A stretch of DNA of 64,000 nt from Mucilaginibacter aquatilis (GTDB lineage: Bacteria; Bacteroidota; Bacteroidia; Sphingobacteriales; Sphingobacteriaceae). The notes beneath the pieces are model-generated. The model searched no databases and was not told the DNA's origin. It saw only the letters and a program-made list of their open reading frames with translations. How positions within the stretch are numbered: the stretch's first letter is position 1; each line of letters opens with the position of its first letter. The stretch is taken from the NCBI RefSeq assembly GCF_009755275.1, contig NZ_WQLA01000004.1:1-64000 (forward strand). Direction: 5' to 3'. This document shows, piece by piece, positions 17,152 through 24,714 of this stretch. Both the position numbers and the translations under genes were made by a program.

Positions 17152-17520
17152 ATGAGCCCATTAATTAACAACAAAGCGGTGAATTCAGTAGGAAATAACA
17201 TCCGCACATTACGTCATCAACGTGGCTGGAGCCAGGAAGATGTAGCCAACAGATTAGGCATATCTATACCAGCCTTTTCAAAAATTGAGACCGGTATTAC
17301 TGATGTAAATCTTTCGCGATTAGAGCAAATTGCTAATATTTATGAAATCAGCGTAGTACAACTATTAGGTTTAGGCCTTACCGAAACCGAAAAACAGTAT
17401 TCAAGCATGAGTGCTGCGCAAAAAAAATTAACAGACCGCGAGGCTGAAATTGCTGATTTGCAGCGCAAGGTAATTGAACTGTATGAAGAACTGCACAATA
17501 AAAGGTCATATGCAGTATAA
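17152..17520 (+). CDS. XRE-family helix-turn-helix transcriptional regulator
   Basis: A 122-residue DNA-binding protein. The Cro/CI-type HTH is at about 13-70 (IRTLRHQRGWSQEDVANRLG, then ISIPAFSKIETG), followed by a short coiled coil (about 88-115, KKLTDREAEIADLQRKVIEL) that probably drives dimerisation. I start at the ATG at 17152, because an in-frame GTG at 17137 adds five residues outside the domain. This domain arrangement is common in Sphingobacteriaceae. The target genes are unknown; no toxin or phage gene is adjacent. Followed by its own terminator. Confidence 0.88.
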   Translation: MSPLINNKAVNSVGNNIRTLRHQRGWSQEDVANRLGISIPAFSKIETGITDVNLSRLEQIANIYEISVVQLLGLGLTETEKQYSSMSAAQKKLTDREAEIADLQRKVIELYEELHNKRSYAV

Positions 17521-17527
17521 GAATATG

Positions 17528-17565
17528 ATGCGTTAACAGATAGACTTAACGCATTTTATATTTTA
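17528..17565 (+). terminator. Rho-independent terminator after the XRE gene
   Basis: 9-bp stem ATGCGTTAA (17528-17536) with TTAACGCAT (17546-17554) and a following T-rich tract. Confidence 0.75.
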
Positions 17566-17722
17566 TAAAGGACATAAATAAATTGTACCGTATAAATTGC
17601 TTAAACGTAAGTTAAATACGTTTCGTGAAAATCAATTAATACGGTATTTTTATTTTTATTCATTCTAATTACCCTTTTGGAGTAATAATTGTGTCGTAAT
17701 AAGCTGACTAAAACAAGTTATT

Positions 17723-18022
17723 ATGACTAACTACTTGCTATCCACCTCAAATAATCAGCGCCAAAAATTAGGCACTATTCATGATCCGGATACAAAGCTC
17801 AAAGTAACAGTTGTTGATTTATTAACAGCGCCGTTTAAGCCAAGTAAAGGTGAGGTAAGATTTTTCGTTACCGATGGTGATACGCAGCTTGCGTTTGAAA
17901 CCCGTGGTTACAGTAAACATCGTAAAGTTTTGATATTGCAAATGATTGCGTGGTATTGCTTATATTTAGGCTTGATTGAAGCGCAAATACACAGCACATT
18001 ACCATTATTGCACGCAAGCTGA
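17723..18022 (+). CDS. Hypothetical protein
   Basis: A 99-residue protein I do not recognise. The N-terminal half is polar; near the middle VRFFVTDGDTQLAFETRGYS could form a small beta structure, and residues about 70-92 (ILQMIAWYCLYLGLIEAQIH) are hydrophobic enough for one membrane segment or a buried helix. Upstream lies a short inverted repeat (AATTAC/GTAATT around 17667-17687). It is convergent with the TPR/H-box gene with a gap of only 33 nt and no visible terminator. Confidence 0.55.
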   Translation: MTNYLLSTSNNQRQKLGTIHDPDTKLKVTVVDLLTAPFKPSKGEVRFFVTDGDTQLAFETRGYSKHRKVLILQMIAWYCLYLGLIEAQIHSTLPLLHAS

Positions 18023-18055
18023 ATAAAGTAGGCAGGTAATTGTTGAAGAGTGATA

Positions 18056-19498
18056 TTACATTCCGGCGCGTTCGGGATTGTGCAGCATATCACTCATATC
18101 AATAATTTTGTCGTCAATTTCAGATACACATTTGATCATCATCTGTATACATTCTTCCTGACTCACCAGCCCTTCCCTTTCCAGGTTCATTAACCCTTTG
18201 AGAGTTGCTATTGGCCCGCGTACCTGGTGCGATAGATGTGAGGAATATTCCGAAAGCTTTTTATTTTTTAACTGCAAATCTTTGGTGCGCTCATCAATGA
18301 TTTCTTCTAAGTGATGATTAATCCTGTCCAAGTTATCTTTCTGGTTTGATATCTCGGCATTAAGCTCAGTAAGTTTTTTGTTGGTTTCGGCCTTACGTTT
18401 TACGTTACTTGTTAGTAATACAATTACCACAATAAGCAGCGCTGCTAAAACAATGGTACCAATTGCAATGCTCCGTTCATATTTTTGCCTGTCAGTAATA
18501 CGTTCGTTTTCCCTTCTTAACTCCTCCTGCCTGTATTTAGCCTGAAACAGCGTTAAAGCTGCTGAGTTTCGGGATGCGTATTCAATGCTGTCTTGCTTAT
18601 AAATGGCCTGCAAATGCAAAAGCGCACGTTCAAAATTCTTTTGTTTTAGTTCGAGCAAGTAAGAGTTATTTTCGAAATCTTTAAGCAATTTTTCGCTTTT
18701 GCTTAAAATAGCATAAGCACGCCCCTCTTGTAAACATTGGCGTGCCTTAGCATAATCACTTTCACTGATGTATATTTCAGCTAACGATAAATTGATTTGC
18801 GCTACAGGAGAGTTTAAATCTAACCCCTTAGCCAGGCCTAACGAACTAAATAGATATTCCTTAGCCTTATCGGTGTTTCCTATAGATGTGTAAACAACAC
18901 CTAAGTTTTGCATGGCCGTTACCTTAAGCTCATCGTTATCCAGCTTGTGAATAATTTGGTAACCTTTCATATAATTGTTCAGCGCCTTATTATAATTTGC
19001 CTGTAACTGATAAACGTTACCCATATTCAGATATATGGACGCCAGGATATCAAGGTTATCTAACTTAGCCGAATAATAGGAATCACGGGCTTCATTCAAA
19101 TACTCTAAACACTTATCATAATCGACATATTGATATAGAGTACTTATATTTAGGTAAATACGAACCTCACCTATAGTATTGTTTATCTTTTGATAGTGAG
19201 CTAATGCCTCAAAATAGTTTTCTATAGCTTTTTCATTGTTACCTAAATAATGCTCGCCTAACCCTTTAATACGATAGGCTGCTGCTATGCCTTTAGTGAA
19301 GTTGATTTTTTTTGCCAGTCTTAAAGCTTTATTAGCATACTTTACGGTTTGTGTAGGATCTGTAAGCCTCACATCAAAACCACGCCCTATAGTGCTCAAC
19401 ACCTCATTTGAATCTTGTTTGCTGGCTAAATGATCGGGAAGTGCATACGCAACGCAACTTATCGCCAGCAACAACAAAAGGGTGAAGAATTTTCTCAT
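18056..19498 (-). CDS. TPR sensor protein with histidine-kinase H-box but no ATPase domain
   Basis: A 480-residue protein with a signal peptide (1-19, ending CVAYA), a TPR array (about 50-310; AAYRIKGLGEHYLGNNEKAI, YLNMGNVYQLQANYNKALNN, QNLGVVYTSIGNTDKAKEYL), one membrane helix (about 340-362, SIAIGTIVLAALLIVVIVLL) and a cytoplasmic coiled coil leading to SHLSHQVRGPIATLKGL. The presumed phosphoacceptor His is at about 424, only 56 residues from the stop, so there is no HATPase_c domain. The TPR part should be periplasmic. It may be phosphorylated by another kinase or only dimerise. Start chosen at 19498 for the signal peptide; the frame opens further upstream at 19558. It is divergent from two small exported proteins. 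Confidence 0.82.
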   Translation of the reverse strand: MRKFFTLLLLLAISCVAYALPDHLASKQDSNEVLSTIGRGFDVRLTDPTQTVKYANKALRLAKKINFTKGIAAAYRIKGLGEHYLGNNEKAIENYFEALAHYQKINNTIGEVRIYLNISTLYQYVDYDKCLEYLNEARDSYYSAKLDNLDILASIYLNMGNVYQLQANYNKALNNYMKGYQIIHKLDNDELKVTAMQNLGVVYTSIGNTDKAKEYLFSSLGLAKGLDLNSPVAQINLSLAEIYISESDYAKARQCLQEGRAYAILSKSEKLLKDFENNSYLLELKQKNFERALLHLQAIYKQDSIEYASRNSAALTLFQAKYRQEELRRENERITDRQKYERSIAIGTIVLAALLIVVIVLLTSNVKRKAETNKKLTELNAEISNQKDNLDRINHHLEEIIDERTKDLQLKNKKLSEYSSHLSHQVRGPIATLKGLMNLEREGLVSQEECIQMMIKCVSEIDDKIIDMSDMLHNPERAGM

Positions 19499-19589
19499 TA
19501 AACACATATTACGATAACCCAAACCAAATGTTTTAAATATAATAACAAAGCGGGCCAAAAATGAGCAAAAAATTTTTTTTTAAATTTTT

Positions 19590-19619
19590 TTTGAATGTAT
19601 AAAAACTTAATTACTTTTG
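19590..19619 (+). promoter_or_regulatory. Bacteroidota-type promoter of the small exported protein genes
   Basis: A -33 TTTG (19590-19593) and a -7 TACTTTTG (19612-19619, matching TAnnTTTG) are separated by 18 nt, the best promoter match in the window. The first downstream start codon is at 19668, giving a leader of roughly 40 nt. Confidence 0.7.
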
Positions 19620-19667
19620 TAGTGTTGCTTTAGGTAACAGATATAAATAACTACTAAACAATTTTTT

Positions 19668-19862
19668 ATGAAAAAGATTTTATTGATCGCCGCATTATTT
19701 ATTTCAACTGGTATCGTGTCTTCATGTACTAAAGAAAAAGAAGTTGCTCCAACTGTAACCAAGGTAGCAGGTAATACCGAGAGCGATGAAGATAACACTG
19801 AGATTGGTGGTGGCGGTTTAGGTACCGGTGACGGTGGTGTTGAGCGTCCGGGCAAACCGTGA
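19668..19862 (+). CDS. Small lipoprotein with C-terminal GTGDGG motif
   Basis: A 64-residue predicted lipoprotein. Residues 1-20 form a lipoprotein signal ending in the lipobox IVSSC (Cys20). The 44-residue mature part is acidic in the middle (ESDEDNTE) and ends GGGGLGTGDGGVERPGKP, so it is disordered. No known family. It starts 48 nt after a strong promoter and lies 45 nt before a second small exported protein, with which it shares the motif GT-x-DGG. Likely an envelope peptide of unknown role; overall translation is well supported by the signal sequence and promoter. Confidence 0.65.
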   Translation: MKKILLIAALFISTGIVSSCTKEKEVAPTVTKVAGNTESDEDNTEIGGGGLGTGDGGVERPGKP

Positions 19863-19907
19863 TAGATGCTAAACAGTACAAACCCAAGTCATAACTTCAA
19901 AAAACTC

Positions 19908-20114
19908 ATGAAACGTTTATTTATTTTATCTGCTTTAGTCATCACAGCGGGCATCTCAAAAGCTTCGGCAACACCTGATGTTCGCGTGAGGCCGGGAACA
20001 GCTGCTAACACTACGGTTGCAGCTTTAAAACTGGCAGAAGCTAAGGCAGTATTAAGTAAAGCCAGTTCAAAGGGTATAAAAGCCATACTGGGTACAGCTG
20101 ATGGAGGCAGGTAA
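19908..20114 (+). CDS. Small secreted protein with C-terminal GTADGG motif
   Basis: A 68-residue predicted secreted protein. The start at 19908 (MKRLFILSALVITAGISKAS) gives a signal peptide with cleavage after ASA at residue 21; an in-frame ATG at 19866 adds an unlikely extension. The mature part (about 47 residues) is Ala/Lys rich (AALKLAEAKAVLSKASSKG, probably one helix) and ends AILGTADGGR. The motif matches GTGDGG in the preceding lipoprotein. Same operon by spacing. Function unknown. Confidence 0.6.
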   Translation: MKRLFILSALVITAGISKASATPDVRVRPGTAANTTVAALKLAEAKAVLSKASSKGIKAILGTADGGR

Positions 20115-20371
20115 TATCCTGTATTAACCATTGATTGCCTTGCTTTTAAAGTTGTAATTGGAATAGCTTAAGGTGTGTATGCCAAGCATATTTTAGCCTT
20201 AAAATTAAGTATTGTTTAATTATTGCGCAATAACATGTTTATAACTTTAGTCTTATTTACATAAGCGGGTTTAAACGTTGATTTGCAACCATTAATCTTT
20301 ATCCTCATACGGTGGATGAATTGATTAAGTTTTAGCAGCAGTTTTGTAAACTGCAGCCTGTTTAATAATTC

Positions 20372-20379
20372 TATATTTG
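20372..20379 (+). promoter_or_regulatory. Candidate -7 box for the M20 peptidase gene
   Basis: TATATTTG matches the Bacteroidota TAnnTTTG -7 element and is 23 nt before the start codon at 20403. The nearest TTTTG is 25 nt upstream, longer than usual. A 7-bp hairpin (GCAGTTT/AAACTGC, 20338-20354) overlaps the spacer. Confidence 0.5.
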
Positions 20380-20402
20380 CAGCATTACCAAATGGGCAAA
20401 AT

Positions 20403-21770
20403 ATGCAAGTTATAAGACAGTATATTGAAGAGCATAAACAACGTATGCTCGATGAGTTATTCGATTTGCTGCGTTTTCCATCGGTTAGCGCCGATCCGAA
20501 ATACAAGGCTGACGTATTAAAAACAGCCGATTATACGGCAGCCAAACTGCGCGAAGCAGGTGCTGACAATGTGGAAGTTTGCCAAACGGCCGGCTACCCC
20601 ATAGTATACGGCGAAAAAATTATTGATAGCACAAAGCCAACGGTTTTGGTATACGGACACTATGATGTTCAACCGCCCGATCCGCTTGAGCTTTGGGAAA
20701 CTCCACCGTTTGAACCTACAGTTCGCGATGGAAAGATATATGCCCGTGGTGCTTGTGATGATAAAGGCCAGTTTTACATGCATGTAAAGGCCTTTGAACT
20801 CATGATGCAAACCAATACCCTGCCATGCAACATAAAGTTTATGATTGAAGGCGAGGAAGAAGTTGGATCAAACAACCTGGGCATTTTTGTAAAGGGAAAT
20901 AGAGAGCGGTTAAAGGCTGATGTTGTATTGATATCAGATACTTCAATGCTTAGCATGGAAACTCCATCTCTGGAAACAGGGTTAAGAGGTCTTTCATACC
21001 TTGAGGTTGAAGTTACCGGACCTAACCGCGATTTGCATTCAGGCGTTTATGGCGGTGCGGTAGCAAACCCTGCTACTATACTGTCAAAAATGATTGCCTC
21101 CTTGCATGACGAAAATAATCATATAACCATCCCGGGTTTTTATGATGACGTTGTTGAACTTAAAGACAGTGAGAAGGACGCATTAAACTCAGCTCCTTAC
21201 AATGAGGATGAGTATAAAAAAGATTTAGGTATTGACGAGGTTTGGGGCGAAAAGGGATACAGTACTTTTGAGCGCACCGGCACACGCCCTACTCTTGAAG
21301 TAAACGGAATTTGGAGCGGCTATATTGGGGAAGGTGCTAAAACAGTATTACCTTCAAAAGCCAATGCAAAAATTTCGATGAGACTGGTACCTAACCAGGG
21401 TTCTGACAAAATCACACAGTTATTTACTGAGCATTTCTCACGCATTGCTCCTCCTTACGTAAAGGTTAAAGTTACACCTCATCATGGTGGTGAGCCCGTT
21501 GTTACACCAACCGATAGCGTGGCATATCAGGCAGCCCAAAAGGCCATTACCGAGGCATTTGGTGTTGAACCTGTTCCAACCCGTGGCGGTGGCAGTATAC
21601 CAATTGTAGCTTTATTTGAAGCAGAACTGGGTGTTAAAACAGTGCTTATGGGCTTTGGTCTTGACAGTGATGCATTGCACTCCCCCAACGAAAAATACGA
21701 TATATTTAATTACTATAAAGGTATTGAGACTATACCGCTGTTTTACAAAAATTTTGCGGCGCTTAGTTAA
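20403..21770 (+). CDS. M20-family dipeptidase
   Basis: Metallo-exopeptidase of 455 residues that cleaves dipeptides or short peptides with a di-zinc centre. The M20 ligands are in order: VYGHYDVQPPDP (His), ARGACDDKGQ (bridging Asp), EGEEEVGS (general-base Glu and ligand), ISDTSM (Asp) and SDALHSPNE (C-terminal His). The lid/dimerisation domain has DLHSGVYGG. No signal peptide, so cytoplasmic. Dipeptidase is the usual activity for this subgroup; the substrate range is unknown. Runs alone under its own promoter. Confidence 0.93.
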   Translation: MQVIRQYIEEHKQRMLDELFDLLRFPSVSADPKYKADVLKTADYTAAKLREAGADNVEVCQTAGYPIVYGEKIIDSTKPTVLVYGHYDVQPPDPLELWETPPFEPTVRDGKIYARGACDDKGQFYMHVKAFELMMQTNTLPCNIKFMIEGEEEVGSNNLGIFVKGNRERLKADVVLISDTSMLSMETPSLETGLRGLSYLEVEVTGPNRDLHSGVYGGAVANPATILSKMIASLHDENNHITIPGFYDDVVELKDSEKDALNSAPYNEDEYKKDLGIDEVWGEKGYSTFERTGTRPTLEVNGIWSGYIGEGAKTVLPSKANAKISMRLVPNQGSDKITQLFTEHFSRIAPPYVKVKVTPHHGGEPVVTPTDSVAYQAAQKAITEAFGVEPVPTRGGGSIPIVALFEAELGVKTVLMGFGLDSDALHSPNEKYDIFNYYKGIETIPLFYKNFAALS

Positions 21771-21886
21771 TCATACAACTAAAATGAATTTGAATTTTGG
21801 CTTTAAACCGCATGAACTGAAAACTTTAGTCAATCAATTAATATTATAAGATTAATAATTTGATTGTTTAACTTAATACTACAGTT

Positions 21887-22012
21887 ATGCCTACGTCAAA
21901 GAAAAGTTCGAAAAGCGAAGCTTCAAAAGAAATGAGAGATCCGAAAGCTTCAAAACAAGAAAAAAGTGCCGCTGCTAAAGAAATGGCAAGCGACAACAAA
22001 AAAAAGAAATAG
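21887..22012 (+). CDS. Lys/Ser-rich 41-residue protein
   Basis: A tiny basic protein, 41 residues, almost entirely Lys, Ser, Ala and Glu. It has the pattern SEASKEMRDPKASKQ and EKSAAAKEMASD, which resembles small conserved proteins of bacteria that end SAAGSALSQ-like and whose function is unknown (from memory). The gene has its own ATG 117 nt after the peptidase stop, and a strong terminator directly follows, which supports a real transcription unit. Nucleic-acid binding is plausible from the charge but not shown. Confidence 0.6.
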   Translation: MPTSKKSSKSEASKEMRDPKASKQEKSAAAKEMASDNKKKK

Positions 22013-22030
22013 TTTATGCTATTCCTTTAT

Positions 22031-22070
22031 AAACAAGCCGTGCTCAATAAAAGCACGGCTTGTTTGTTTA
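22031..22070 (+). terminator. Rho-independent terminator
   Basis: Perfect 14-bp stem AAACAAGCCGTGCT (22031-22044) with AGCACGGCTTGTTT (22052-22065), 7-nt loop and T-rich tail, 18 nt after the 41-residue ORF. Confidence 0.9.
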
Positions 22071-22106
22071 GTGCTTTATTGAAATTCCTTGTAAATTGCC
22101 GGCATT

Positions 22107-23456
22107 ATGATGCAATGGGAAAAGCTCATCTCGGCAAAACGGTGGGGAATTGATAACGATGAAGTTCAGGATCAGGATAAAGCACGCTCTCAGTTTCAGC
22201 GTGATTACGACCGGCTAATATTTTCTTCGCCTTTTCGTCGTCTGCAAAATAAAACACAGGTTTTCCCGCTGCCCGGCAGCGTGTTTGTTCACAACCGTCT
22301 TACTCACAGTCTCGAGGTTGCCAGTGTTGGTCGCTCATTAGGCGCCATATTTTATAACAACCTTAAAAAACAAGATAGCAAAGTAGATGAACGCCTGCCA
22401 CTCATCAGTGAGGTTGGCAATATGGTTGCGGCAGCATGCCTGGCGCATGATATGGGCAACCCGGCCTTTGGCCATTCGGGCGAATCGGCTTTGTCGCGCT
22501 ATTTTACTGACGGTGATGGCAGTGTTTATCGCTCGCAGCTTAGTGACGAGCAATGGCACGACTTTACGCACTTTGAGGGCAACGCTAATGCATTGCGCAT
22601 ACTTACACATCCCTTTTATGGCAAGGGAAACGGTGCTTTTGCGTTAACTTACACCACCTTGGCATCCATTGTTAAGTACCCTTGCGATGCTATTGCCGGC
22701 CATGTTAAAGGCAATATTCATCAAAAAAAATATGGTTTTTTTCAGTCCGAACAAGCTAGCTTTCAAACTATAGCTACCGAACTTGGCATAATCAAGGCTC
22801 ATGATCATCCATTAATCTACAAACGCCATCCACTTGTTTACTTAGTTGAGGCGGCCGATGATATTTGCTATAATATCATCGACCTCGAAGATGCGCATCG
22901 ACTTAAAATATTAACTTACGATAAGATACAGGAGTTATTGTTGCCGCTGTGCAATAGCTCGCGCATGGGCAAATGGCTGGAAGATGAGTTTGAAGATGAA
23001 GATGCCAAAGTAAGTATTATGCGCGCCAAGGCAATAAACAATCTTATAACCGCCTGCTCCGAGGTATTTATGGACAATCAGCAAGCTATGCTCAGTGGCA
23101 ATTTTAACATGGGTTTAACTGATGCTTTGCCCGAGCCATTCCAAACACCGTGGAAAGCCATCAGTAAAATATCAGTTGAAAAAATATACAATTACCAATC
23201 AGTAGTTCAAATTGAGGTAGCGGGCTATAAAGTAATGGGTGGTTTACTGGAAGAATTTATACCTGCAGTAATGCACAACAACACGCATTACCATCAAAAA
23301 CTTGTAAAGCTTATTCCAAAGCAATTCATCACCAAAAACACTGATGTGTATTCAAAAATTCAGAGTGTGCTTGACTTTGTTTCTGGTATGACCGATTTGT
23401 ATGCAGTTGAGCTATATCGTAATATAAAAGGCATATCGTTTCCGGCAATACATTAA
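22107..23456 (+). CDS. dgt: dGTPase (HD-domain dNTP triphosphohydrolase)
   Basis: Hydrolyses dGTP/dNTPs to the nucleoside and triphosphate, controlling nucleotide pools. The 449-residue protein has the HD-domain metal ligands: RLTHSLEVA (His67), CLAHDMGNPAFGHSGE (His114, Asp115) and further on the ADDICYNIIDLEDAH helix (Asp). The opening RSQFQRDYDRLIFSSPFRRLQ is characteristic of Dgt proteins. Length fits the 430-500-residue bacterial type. Two ATG codons in tandem start the gene (22107 and 22110). Confidence 0.94.
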   Translation: MMQWEKLISAKRWGIDNDEVQDQDKARSQFQRDYDRLIFSSPFRRLQNKTQVFPLPGSVFVHNRLTHSLEVASVGRSLGAIFYNNLKKQDSKVDERLPLISEVGNMVAAACLAHDMGNPAFGHSGESALSRYFTDGDGSVYRSQLSDEQWHDFTHFEGNANALRILTHPFYGKGNGAFALTYTTLASIVKYPCDAIAGHVKGNIHQKKYGFFQSEQASFQTIATELGIIKAHDHPLIYKRHPLVYLVEAADDICYNIIDLEDAHRLKILTYDKIQELLLPLCNSSRMGKWLEDEFEDEDAKVSIMRAKAINNLITACSEVFMDNQQAMLSGNFNMGLTDALPEPFQTPWKAISKISVEKIYNYQSVVQIEVAGYKVMGGLLEEFIPAVMHNNTHYHQKLVKLIPKQFITKNTDVYSKIQSVLDFVSGMTDLYAVELYRNIKGISFPAIH

Positions 23457-23628
23457 GTGTTCATCACTAAACCTGTCAGTGCCGGCATTCCTATGTATTA
23501 TAGTAACTTACAAGCTTATCAAAGTATTTGAGTACTTAATGCGCAATGTGCTACCGATATTTTTGTGTGATTACTAAAAATTTACACATTTGCAGCAATT
23601 ATTTTACCCGTACCCACACAAATTAGTT

Positions 23629-23636
23629 TATATTTG
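23629..23636 (+). promoter_or_regulatory. Candidate -7 box for the DUF4290 gene
   Basis: TATATTTG matches TAnnTTTG and lies 111 nt before the start at 23748, giving a long leader. The rest of the 291-nt gap (23457-23747) shows no gene. Confidence 0.45.
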
Positions 23637-23747
23637 CGTTACCCGTATATAATATATTTATTAACTTACCGAATCGGGCGCTGCTTATATCCAATGCTTT
23701 TAATTAAAAGTACAGCGCCGAACTAAAATTTTACTCAAAACAATTAC

Positions 23748-24482
23748 ATGGCTGCAAAAAATACGCCTGGAGAATTTGATTATAACTCAACCCGAAGCAA
23801 ATTACTTTTAACCGAATATGGCCGCAATGTACAAAACATGGTAAAGTACATTGTGAACCTGCCAACCAAAGAAGAGCGTAATCGTTACGCAAATGTGGTT
23901 ATTGAGCTTATGGGCTTTTTAAACCCGCACTTGCGAGATGTGGCCGATTTTAAGCATAAACTATGGGATCACCTGCACATTATATCTGATTATAAGATTG
24001 ATGTGGATTCTCCCTACCCTTTACCCTCACCCGAAGCTATACACCTTAAGCCCGAACCGTTAGGCTATCCTAACCAGCGGATACGTTTTAAGCATTATGG
24101 TAAAACCATTGAGCTGATGATTGCTAAGGCTAAAAGCATTGAAGAACCGGCACGCAAGCAACACATGGTACAAGCTATAGCCAATTTTATGAAAATGGCT
24201 TATGTACAATGGAATAAGGATTCAGTTAGTGACGAGATTATTTTAAACGACCTTTATGAACTTTCAAAAGGGGAGCTTAAATTGGAAGATAACGTAAACC
24301 TGAACAAGGTTGAGTACCGTACACCTGTTCAAAACGCACGCAATAACAACCCTCGCAACAACCAGCAAAACCGTGGCGGAGGTCAGCAAAACCGTGGTGG
24401 AGGCCAGCAAAACCGTGGCGGAGGACAACAAAACCGTAACAATAACCAAAACCGTAACAACGGCGGCTCAAGAAAATATTAG
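23748..24482 (+). CDS. DUF4290 protein with Asn/Gln/RGG-like tail
   Basis: A 244-residue cytoplasmic protein of family DUF4290, found in Bacteroidota. Residues 1-185 form the conserved domain (NSTRSKLLLTEYGRNVQNMV, then a run of helices). The last 40 residues are low complexity, with NRGGGQQ repeated three times, then NRNNNQNRNNGGSRKY. This tail looks like the RGG/RG-rich disordered tails of RNA-binding proteins and would promote RNA binding or condensation. It is coded by three 21-nt tandem units (24363-24425). It sits between dgt and murA. Confidence 0.85.
   Translation: MAAKNTPGEFDYNSTRSKLLLTEYGRNVQNMVKYIVNLPTKEERNRYANVVIELMGFLNPHLRDVADFKHKLWDHLHIISDYKIDVDSPYPLPSPEAIHLKPEPLGYPNQRIRFKHYGKTIELMIAKAKSIEEPARKQHMVQAIANFMKMAYVQWNKDSVSDEIILNDLYELSKGELKLEDNVNLNKVEYRTPVQNARNNNPRNNQQNRGGGQQNRGGGQQNRGGGQQNRNNNQNRNNGGSRKY
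24363..24425 (+). repeat. 21-nt tandem repeat (three units) in the DUF4290 gene
   Basis: Units CAGCAAAACCGTGGCGGAGG plus one variable base, at 24363-24383, 24384-24404 and 24405-24425, with changes only at codon third positions. They encode QQNRGGG repeats; such coding tandem arrays may vary in copy number between strains. Confidence 0.85.
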
Positions 24483-24484
24483 TA

Positions 24485-24553
24485 AGCCAAAAACAAGAGC
24501 TAAGAGCCAAGAACCAAGATTTCATTTTAGAGTCTTTGTTTTTGGCTCTTTTT
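24485..24553 (+). terminator. Long hairpin terminator candidate after the DUF4290 gene
   Basis: AGCCAAAAACAAGA (24485-24498 region) pairs with TCTTTGTTTTTGGCT (24533-24547) with a single bulged T, then CTTTTTG. Between the arms is a purine-rich AAGAGCCAAGAACCAAGA tract, part of a low-complexity intergenic repeat. Confidence 0.5.
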
Positions 24554-24714
24554 GTTGAAGAGACAATCGCTTTGGATATTTCTTCCATTCCTTGTTCTGG
24601 CCCGTTGATTCTTGTCTCTCTGTTAAAAGCTCTTGTTTCTTGCTACTCTTTTAAACATCTTTGCAAACAAAATAAACCGGTGATAGTGTCTGTTAAACAC
24701 TATATAGATTTTTT

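Noticed and set aside
19866-19907. Longer N-terminus for the second small exported protein
   Set aside because: The extension (LNSTNPSHNFKKL) precedes a complete signal peptide that begins at 19908.
24363-24425. CRISPR-like tandem repeat
   Set aside because: Units are adjacent with no spacers and stay in frame, so this is a coding repeat, not a CRISPR array.
24264-24588. Frames of Thr/Val-Ala repeats in the DUF4290 tail region
   Set aside because: Other-frame translations of the 21-nt tandem repeat; the DUF4290 frame explains the sequence.
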